NCBI GenBank assembly: GCA_026398835.1 | Contig: JAPLSD010000658.1 | Span: 1 to 7,046 of the forward strand | Origin: Pseudomonas sp. | GTDB lineage: Bacteria > Pseudomonadota > Gammaproteobacteria > Pseudomonadales > Pseudomonadaceae | DNA length: 7,046 nucleotides | Direction of reading: 5' to 3' | Shown here: positions 1-4,945 of the stretch, piece after piece | Layout of the letters: every line of letters begins with the position of its first letter | How positions within the stretch are numbered: the first letter of the stretch is position 1 | Made by a program: the position numbers and the translations under genes | Notes under the pieces: generated by a model | Seen by the model: only the letters and a program-made list of their open reading frames with translations | Database searches by the model: none | Told to the model about the DNA's origin: nothing

Positions 1-146
1 ACGCCATGGGCCGTTTGATTGGCACTGTTCTCTCCGGTTGGGTTTACCAGGTGTATGGCCTGATTGCTTGCCTATGGATTTCAACCGCCTTTGTGCTGTT
101 GGCGGCACTGATTTCCATTGCCTTGCCCCGGCACGCGGAGTCTTGA
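1..146 (+). CDS. arsJ: MFS permease, C-terminal fragment (probably organoarsenical exporter ArsJ)
   Basis: This is the 3' end of a gene that begins before the window. The reading frame starts at base 3 and gives 47 residues to a TGA at 144-146. The fragment has a loop with AMGRLIGTVLSGW, a pattern typical of the last two helices of MFS permeases, then a hydrophobic helix (LIACLWISTAFVLLAALISI) and a short polar tail, PRHAES. From memory the sequence most resembles ArsJ, which works with a glyceraldehyde-3-phosphate dehydrogenase partner to expel 1-arseno-3-phosphoglycerate and so give arsenate resistance. The partner gene would lie upstream, outside the window, so this is not confirmed. An MFS membrane protein is near certain; the ArsJ name is an inference from the tail alone. 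Proximity to a chromate-resistance cluster fits a resistance island. Confidence 0.62.
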   Translation, partial: AMGRLIGTVLSGWVYQVYGLIACLWISTAFVLLAALISIALPRHAES

Positions 147-220
147 AACACCTGTTTCGAAGGACGATGCTCGTAAAAATCTCCTCAATCCATACGAGAC
201 GCAGAAGCTGCAACGGAGCT

Positions 221-244
221 GGCGAAGGGGTAGTTCGCCTTTAT
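221..244 (+). terminator. weak rho-independent terminator candidate after the arsJ-like gene
   Basis: Bases 221-226 (GGCGAA) pair perfectly with 234-239 (TTCGCC) around a 7-base loop. The stem is followed by TTTAT, a short and interrupted T tract. It lies about 75 bases after the stop of the arsJ-like gene and before the chrB promoter region, where a terminator would be expected. A competing pairing of 235-240 with 262-267 (TCGCCT/AGGCGA) is also possible. The six-base stem and poor T run make this only a candidate. Confidence 0.33.
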
Positions 245-324
245 CACGGGTTTTGCGGGGGAGGCGAGCCCCACTAAATTCGAAGTCCAAACATCAAGAA
301 GGGCTTTTTAATTTGAGGTTTTAG

Positions 325-366
325 TAATATCGTAGAGTTATCTACTTTTTATGATTCTATCTCTAC
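325..366 (+). promoter_or_regulatory. candidate chrB operon promoter with inverted-repeat operator
   Basis: The roughly 70 bases before chrB are clearly A+T-rich compared with the genes. TATGAT at 350-355 matches five of six bases of a sigma-70 -10 box and would place the transcript start near 362, only about 5 bases before the chrB ATG. No good -35 box sits at the right distance. Where the spacer would be, a perfect inverted repeat is seen: GTAGA (332-336), four bases, TCTAC (341-345). This position suits a regulator-binding site, possibly for ChrB itself, which is reported as a chromate-responsive regulator in Ochrobactrum. A second -10-like TAATAT lies at 325-330. Promoter and operator are both inferred. 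Confidence 0.42.
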
Positions 367-1308
367 ATGAAAAACTGGCTGGCATTGATCCTCGGTCTAC
401 CGACCGCAAACGCTACCGAGCGCATGCGCGCTTGGCGTGCGTTAAAGGCCTGCGGTGCAGCGGTCCTGCGCGATGGTGCCTACCTGTTGCCGGATACCGA
501 TGCTTGTCGAGAGGCATTGGCATCCGTTGAGCGAGATATCCTGGCAATTAATGGCACCGCTTACGTCTTGCCGGTCGTAGACCCTGACGGTGCGCGTTTT
601 ATCGAGTTGTTCGACCGCAGCGATGATTACACCAGGCTAAACACAGAAATTGACGAGTGCCATGTGCAACTCAATGCTGAAAATGCGCTGGTCACCACCA
701 AACAGATTCGCAAACTACGCAAGGCCTACACGCAGTTAACCAGTATCGATTACTTTCCAGGCAGCTCGAAGCAGCAAGTCGACTCGGCGTTGCAGGCTCT
801 TGAGACGGCGGTCGGCAGGGCCCTGTCAGCGGATGAGCCGCATAGCCGTGACCAACCCATAACCGTACTGAACCGCAGCGACTATCAGGGCCGTGTCTGG
901 GCAACGCGCAGGCGTCCCTGGGTCGATCGATTGGCCTGTGCCTGGTTGATTCGGCGCTTCATTGATCCGCAGGCCCGGATCCTCTGGCTGAACAGCCCAC
1001 AGGACTGCCCGGTTGATGCGCTGGGTTTCGACTTTGACGATGCAACCTTCAGTCATGTCGGCAACCGCGTGACTTTCGAAACGCTGCAAGCCAGTTTTGA
1101 ACTCCATGAGCCCGGACTCAGCCGTATTGCCGCTCTGGTGCATTACCTGGATGTCGGTGGCATTGCGCCGGTCGAGGCTGTTGGCATCGAGCGAGTGCTG
1201 GCGGGGCTGCGCGAAACCATTTCCCATGACGATCACCTGCTGGCTGCGGCAAGCGCCATTTTCGACGGTCTGCTCGCAGCGTTTGTGAAAGAAGAGAACC
1301 CCCAATGA
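367..1308 (+). CDS. chrB: ChrB, chromate resistance/regulatory protein (two-domain form)
   Basis: The protein has 313 residues, the usual length of full ChrB. The start at 367 is supported because the family's conserved N-terminus begins here (WLALILGLPTANATERMRAW at residues 4-23). Residues 1 to about 160 form the ChrB N-terminal domain, with a basic stretch at 110-121. Residues about 178-305 form the ChrB C-terminal domain, opened by RPWVDRLACAWLIRRFID (183-200). Its likely functional residues include D187, R188, W193, R197, F198 and D200. ChrB is cytoplasmic, with no signal peptide or membrane segment. In other bacteria it is needed for high chromate resistance and acts as a chromate-responsive transcriptional regulator. 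The stop overlaps the chrA start (ATGA), so the two are co-transcribed and translationally coupled. There is no recognisable ribosome-binding site before the ATG, and the leader may be only a few bases long. Identity is secure; a DNA-binding role is inferred from homologues. Confidence 0.93.
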   Translation: MKNWLALILGLPTANATERMRAWRALKACGAAVLRDGAYLLPDTDACREALASVERDILAINGTAYVLPVVDPDGARFIELFDRSDDYTRLNTEIDECHVQLNAENALVTTKQIRKLRKAYTQLTSIDYFPGSSKQQVDSALQALETAVGRALSADEPHSRDQPITVLNRSDYQGRVWATRRRPWVDRLACAWLIRRFIDPQARILWLNSPQDCPVDALGFDFDDATFSHVGNRVTFETLQASFELHEPGLSRIAALVHYLDVGGIAPVEAVGIERVLAGLRETISHDDHLLAAASAIFDGLLAAFVKEENPQ

Positions 1309-2663
1309 ATGAAGTCTCCCGATCAGCAGTCGAGCAGGATCTCCAAAGACCTGAGGCGATCAGTTTGCGTGAAGCGTTCTGGTTCTGGCTGAAGCTGGGC
1401 TTTATCAGCTTCGGCGGGCCGGCGGGACAGATCTCGATCATGCACCAGGAGTTGGTAGAGCGCCGGCGCTGGATTTCCGAACGACGATTTCTGCATGCGC
1501 TCAACTACTGCATGTTGCTCCCCGGGCCGGAGGCTCAGCAGTTGGCCACCTACATCGGTTGGCTGATGCATCGAACCTGGGGTGGAGTGATAGCCGGGGC
1601 GCTCTTTGTACTGCCCTCGCTGTTCATCCTGATTGCATTGTCCTGGATGTATATCGCTTTCGGCGAAGTACCGGTGGTGGCGGGACTCTTCTATGGCATC
1701 AAGCCCGCCGTGACGGCTATCGTCGTGCACGCCGCTCACCGAATCGGCTCGCGGGCGCTGAAGAACAATTGGCTGTGGGCAATCGCGGCGGCTTCGTTCA
1801 CCGCGATATTTGCGTTCAATGTTCCCTTTCCGCTGATCGTGCTGGGTGCGGCCTTGCTCGGCTATCTGGGTGGACGTTATGCGCCAGAGAAGTTCAGAAC
1901 CGGAGGCCACAGCGCCGCTAAAAAGTCCTTTGGGCCGGCCTTGATTGATGACGATACGCCGTCGCCCGAGTATGCCCGATTCAGCGGGTTGAGGCTGGCG
2001 ATGCTGATGCTTGTCGGTGCTGCACTGTGGGCGTTGCCAATGGGTATCTTGACTGCGCTCTTTGGCTGGGAAGGCACCTTGACCCAGATGGGCTGGTTCT
2101 TTACCAAGGCAGCGTTGCTGACCTTTGGCGGTGCTTATGCGGTCCTGCCGTATGTCTACCAAGGAGCGGTGGGGCACTATGGCTGGCTGACCCCGACACA
2201 AATGATTGATGGCCTGGCCTTGGGTGAAACCACACCTGGGCCGCTGATCATGGTGGTGGCTTTTGTCGGGTTCGTCGGCGCCTATGTGCTACAGGTTTTC
2301 GGTGCCGATCATGTGTTTCTCGCCGGCGCCGTCGCGGCCACGCTGGTGACCTGGTTCACCTTCCTGCCTTCGTTCCTGTTCATCCTCGCCGGTGGCCCGT
2401 TGGTGGAGTCGACCCACAACGAACTGAAGTTCACCGCACCACTCACCGGGATTACTGCGGCGGTGGTTGGGGTGATTCTCAATCTGGCGTGTTTTTTCGG
2501 TTACCACGTGCTGTGGCCCAAAGGGTTCAACGGTAGCCTCGATTGGCCCTCTGCGCTGATTGCGATTGCAGCGGCGATTGCTTTGTTTCGCTTCAAACGT
2601 GGCGTGATTCAAGTACTGATAGCCTGTGCGCTCATTGGCTTGGTGGTGCATTTGCTGCGCTAG
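1305..2663 (+). CDS. chrA: ChrA, chromate efflux permease (CHR family, two-half form)
   Basis: This is a 452-residue inner-membrane protein of the chromate ion transporter family, which uses the proton motive force to expel chromate. It has the long, two-half architecture. The N-terminal half spans about 21-190 and carries FISFGGPAGQ (33-42) and the LLPGPEAQQLATYIG signature (71-85). A hydrophilic linker (about 192-226, with KK and DDD) follows. The C-terminal half spans about 229-450 with the matching LLTFGGAYAVLP (271-282) and GETTPGPL (307-314). The repeated FGG and PGP elements reveal the internal duplication with inverted halves known for this family. Hydrophobic segments fill both halves, and the protein ends in a short basic tail. 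The ATG lies in the 4-base overlap with chrB, preceded by a purine-rich AAGAGA within the chrB end. No truncation or missing motif is visible. The identification is very secure. Confidence 0.96.
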   Translation: MNEVSRSAVEQDLQRPEAISLREAFWFWLKLGFISFGGPAGQISIMHQELVERRRWISERRFLHALNYCMLLPGPEAQQLATYIGWLMHRTWGGVIAGALFVLPSLFILIALSWMYIAFGEVPVVAGLFYGIKPAVTAIVVHAAHRIGSRALKNNWLWAIAAASFTAIFAFNVPFPLIVLGAALLGYLGGRYAPEKFRTGGHSAAKKSFGPALIDDDTPSPEYARFSGLRLAMLMLVGAALWALPMGILTALFGWEGTLTQMGWFFTKAALLTFGGAYAVLPYVYQGAVGHYGWLTPTQMIDGLALGETTPGPLIMVVAFVGFVGAYVLQVFGADHVFLAGAVAATLVTWFTFLPSFLFILAGGPLVESTHNELKFTAPLTGITAAVVGVILNLACFFGYHVLWPKGFNGSLDWPSALIAIAAAIALFRFKRGVIQVLIACALIGLVVHLLR

Positions 2664-2703
2664 AGGGCCTGGAGTGATCAACCGTTTTCTGGTGGGCATC
2701 GAG

Positions 2704-2742
2704 CCTGCCAGATCGCCCAGCCTATTGAGTTAGGCAGGAGGT
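2704..2742 (+). promoter_or_regulatory. alternative hairpins overlapping a strong Shine-Dalgarno site
   Basis: AGGAGGT at 2736-2742 is a near-perfect Shine-Dalgarno sequence 5 bases before the ATG at 2748. Just upstream, GCCTA (2720-2724) and TAGGC (2731-2735) form a perfect 5-bp hairpin with a 6-base loop that leaves the site free. CCTGCC (2704-2709) can instead pair with GGCAGG (2733-2738), breaking the first hairpin and covering the first half of the site. The base pairings are seen directly; any regulatory effect is inferred, and short stems like these can occur by chance. Confidence 0.3.
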
Positions 2743-2747
2743 GTTCC

Positions 2748-3200
2748 ATGAGATGGATTACCCGTGAACGACCCAAGATCGACCGCATTGCCTGTCCCTG
2801 GCTGATCACCCGTTTTATTGATCCTGAGGCCGAGTTTTTGTACGTGCCCAGCAAAGAAGTATTGCGGATTGCCGCTGAAAGAGACGCAACGCCTTACGAT
2901 ATTCCGGGCGTTGAGCTGTCCCACGAAGGAGAGCTGTGCAGCTTCGATGCGTTCCTGAAAAAGTACCAGCTCAGCGATCCCTCCTTACAGCAGTTGGCCA
3001 GGATCGTGCGCGGGGCAGACACCTCTCGCCTGGACCTGACGCCGCAATCGGCTGGGTTGTACGCGATTTCGTTGGGGCTATCGCAGCGCTTTGCCGATGA
3101 CCAGGAAATGCTGGTGCATGGATTGATTATGTATGACGCACTGTACGCTTGGTGCAAGGAGTGTCAGGGTGAGTCGCATAACTGGCCGCCGCAAATGTGA
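2748..3200 (+). CDS. stand-alone ChrB C-terminal-domain protein (chromate resistance associated)
   Basis: The 150-residue protein consists almost entirely of the ChrB C-terminal domain. It opens with ERPKIDRIACPWLITRFIDP (7-26), nearly the same as the motif in the C-terminal half of the chrB product, and keeps D12, R13, A15, W18, R22, F23 and D25. Further shared positions follow: SHxG at 58-61, a D-P pair near 77-78, and GL...DD...YDALYAW at 110-135. No signal peptide or membrane helix is seen, so it is probably cytoplasmic, although relatives have been annotated as 'exported'. A CxxC (C136, C139) and H144 lie near the C-terminus. It sits 84 bases after chrA with its own strong ribosome-binding site. 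Small proteins of this type recur in chromate operons; their biochemical role is not established. It lacks the ChrB N-terminal domain, so it is probably not a repressor by itself. Confidence 0.85.
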   Translation: MRWITRERPKIDRIACPWLITRFIDPEAEFLYVPSKEVLRIAAERDATPYDIPGVELSHEGELCSFDAFLKKYQLSDPSLQQLARIVRGADTSRLDLTPQSAGLYAISLGLSQRFADDQEMLVHGLIMYDALYAWCKECQGESHNWPPQM

Positions 3201-3251
3201 ATCCAGGATACGTTCATTTCAGACCAGGCTAACCACCCCGAGGTAAAAGAG

Positions 3252-4442
3252 ATGGGTGAATTTGCAGGAGGCTCGAGTCGATCCATTCCACGTACGATCT
3301 GGGCGCTGGGATTCGTCAGCCTGTTCATGGATTTATCCTCGGAGTTGGTGCATAGCCTGTTACCGGTATTTTTGGTGGGGACGCTGGGCATTAGCGTGAT
3401 GACGATTGGACTCATCGAAGGGGTGGCGGAAGCAACAGCACTGATTGTTAAAGTCTTTTCTGGAGCCATCAGCGACTTCATTGGCCGCAGGAAAGAGTTA
3501 TTGCTGTTGGGCTACGGTCTTGCGGCGCTGACAAAACCACTATTTCCTCTGGCAGCCTCTGCAGAGTTGGTGTTCACCGCCCGAATCCTTGACCGGATTG
3601 GTAAGGGAATTCGCGGTGCTCCGCGCGATGCATTAGTCGCCGATGTGGCTCCACCGACTATTCGAGGCGCGTGCTTTGGGTTGCGTCAGTCGATGGACAC
3701 CGTGGGCGCCTTTTTAGGCCCCATTCTGGCCATCTTTCTAATGCTGTGGTTTGTCGAGGATATTTCCCGGGTGCTGTGGTTTGCAGTGATTCCCGCGGTA
3801 CTGGCGGTCGCGCTGCTTTTTTTCGGGATTAATGAACCCGAGCATGAAGCCGTATCGCGGCATTTCCGCTCGCCCATACAAATGAATGTATTGAGGCAGT
3901 TTTCAAAAAGCTACTGGTGGGTCGTGGGCATAGGTGCCGCGTTCACCCTTGCGCGTTTCAGTGAGGCGTTCCTGATTTTGCGTGCCCAGCAATTAGGGTT
4001 CTCTGCTACCTGGGTGCCTCTGGTCATGGTGGTGATGTCAGGCTTCTATATGTTGTCAGCGTATCCGGTTGGAAAATGGTCAGACAGTATTAGCCGCACA
4101 GCATTGCTCGGTGTCGGTTTGGTGCTGCTGATTCTTGCTGACGTGGTGTTGGCCTACGCCGAGTCCGTGGGCATGGTTCTATTGGGGGTCGCCTTATGGG
4201 GCCTGCACATGGGTTTCAGCCAGGGAATTCTGGCAACACTGGTGGCGGACACGACGCCCCCCACTCTTAAAGGGACGGCCTTTGGCCTGTTCAATCTGGT
4301 CAGCGGAATTGCTTTGCTGTTGGCCAGCGTCATCGCCGGCGGACTCTGGCAGGTCTATGGCGCTGCGGTGGCTTTTTATGCAGGTGCAGCATTTTCAGCC
4401 GCGGCGCTTCTCTTGTTATTCATCGAACGTCGTTTGGCTTGA
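3252..4442 (+). CDS. MFS transporter of the chromate-resistance cluster
   Basis: This 396-residue inner-membrane protein has about 12 predicted hydrophobic segments. MFS motif A appears as GAISDFIGRRK (71-81), between helices 2 and 3, with a degenerate second copy in the C-terminal half, GKWSDSISRT (274-283). A conserved loop, DRIGKGIRGAPRDALVAD (114-131), is characteristic of the subfamily. The two halves show pseudo-symmetry: APPTIRGACFGL (133-144) matches TPPTLKGTAFGL (335-346). GAGG at 3240-3243, spaced 8 bases before the ATG, supports this start. It lies 51 bases after the ChrB-C-like gene and is the last gene of the cluster, so it is probably co-transcribed. MFS genes of this kind occur beside chrA in other resistance clusters. 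Its substrate is unknown: metal oxyanions, a chromate-related metabolite or an unrelated solute are all possible. At least eight TTA leucine codons suggest a transferred origin. Confidence 0.86.
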   Translation: MGEFAGGSSRSIPRTIWALGFVSLFMDLSSELVHSLLPVFLVGTLGISVMTIGLIEGVAEATALIVKVFSGAISDFIGRRKELLLLGYGLAALTKPLFPLAASAELVFTARILDRIGKGIRGAPRDALVADVAPPTIRGACFGLRQSMDTVGAFLGPILAIFLMLWFVEDISRVLWFAVIPAVLAVALLFFGINEPEHEAVSRHFRSPIQMNVLRQFSKSYWWVVGIGAAFTLARFSEAFLILRAQQLGFSATWVPLVMVVMSGFYMLSAYPVGKWSDSISRTALLGVGLVLLILADVVLAYAESVGMVLLGVALWGLHMGFSQGILATLVADTTPPTLKGTAFGLFNLVSGIALLLASVIAGGLWQVYGAAVAFYAGAAFSAAALLLLFIERRLA

Positions 4443-4451
4443 GGGGTGGCG

Positions 4452-4475
4452 CTGGCGGATGAGCAAATCCGCCAG
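4452..4475. terminator. perfect 9-bp hairpin between convergent operons
   Basis: CTGGCGGAT (4452-4460) pairs perfectly with ATCCGCCAG (4467-4475) around the loop GAGCAA. The stem is G+C-rich and starts 9 bases after the stop of the MFS gene. The location suggests transcript termination or 3'-end protection of the chromate operon. No T tract follows on either strand, so it is not a classical rho-independent terminator. From the - strand it lies about 60 bases past the cupin stop and could serve both transcripts. The hairpin is certain; its function is inferred. Confidence 0.5.
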
Positions 4476-4537
4476 GAAAGTGCACGACAGTGGGAGATCG
4501 CGGAATGTCGAATTTCACGAGCTACCTATAACTCTGG

Positions 4538-4915
4538 TCAGCAACGGGTATAGATCAGCAGCAGGATGGCTCCGTGTACAGAGCCTGCGCTGTGAGCCGC
4601 ATCGGGCGCCCGGCAACAGTAGTCGCCGACGTTCAGCGTTCGATCCTGATCAAAGAATGAGCCTTGCAGTACGAACAGTTGCTCCAGTTCTCCTTCATGG
4701 GTATGGCTGGCGGCATGGGCACCCGGGTCGACTTTCATCAACAAAGTCTTTTCACCGCGCTCGGTGTCTTCGAACAGCGGTTTGATCCAGAAACCTTCAG
4801 CCTTGGTCGGCAGCCATTCATCTGCCAAAGACGAGTAATAGCGGGAGCCTTCGACGGGGCCCTGAATGCCGTTTTTCCCAGTAAATATCCAGGATGGAAT
4901 TTCATCTTTTTGCAT
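4538..4915 (-). CDS. small cupin-domain protein (ChrR-type cupin fold)
   Basis: I chose the ATG at 4913-4915 (125 residues) because GGAG lies 6 bases upstream; an in-frame GTG at 4927 would make that GGAG part of the coding region. It is a single-domain cytoplasmic cupin. Cupin motif 1 is a complete match: G65, five residues, H71-x-H73, four residues, E78, six residues, G85. Motif 2 is looser: G97, P104, H108. H71, H73, E78 and H108 would bind a divalent metal, usually iron, zinc or manganese. It resembles the cupin domain family that includes the anti-sigma factor ChrR and some dioxygenases, but it lacks the N-terminal zinc-binding sigma-interaction domain of ChrR. It starts 30 bases after the flavoprotein gene ends, so the two form an operon. 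Substrate and reaction are unknown; a role in the same pathway, or as a sensor, is inferred only from position. Confidence 0.82.
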   Translation of the reverse strand: MQKDEIPSWIFTGKNGIQGPVEGSRYYSSLADEWLPTKAEGFWIKPLFEDTERGEKTLLMKVDPGAHAASHTHEGELEQLFVLQGSFFDQDRTLNVGDYCCRAPDAAHSAGSVHGAILLLIYTRC

Positions 4916-4945
4916 GGTTTTCTCCACCCTTGGCGATGGCTTCGT

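Noticed and set aside
257..272. GGGG/CCCC hairpin as a terminator before chrB
   Set aside because: Only four pairs, an 8-base loop and no T tract; the pairing competes with stronger neighbours.
38..324. Short open frames around the end of the arsJ-like gene, on both strands
   Set aside because: They partly overlap the real C-terminal coding frame and give no recognisable protein; the part after 146 looks non-coding.
1323..2201. 292-codon open frame on the - strand opposite chrA
   Set aside because: The translation is low in hydrophobic residues, rich in R, Q, H and G and resembles no family, whereas chrA on the other strand is unmistakable.
4135..4785. 216-codon + strand frame running from the MFS gene into the cupin gene
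   Set aside because: It overlaps two well-supported genes out of frame, and its Trp/Ser/Arg-rich translation is typical of a frame-shifted reading.
4538..4915. Cupin as the chromate reductase ChrR
   Set aside because: The name is shared only by chance. Chromate reductase ChrR is a flavodoxin-like flavoprotein, while the cupin family named here refers to the anti-sigma factor ChrR of Rhodobacter.
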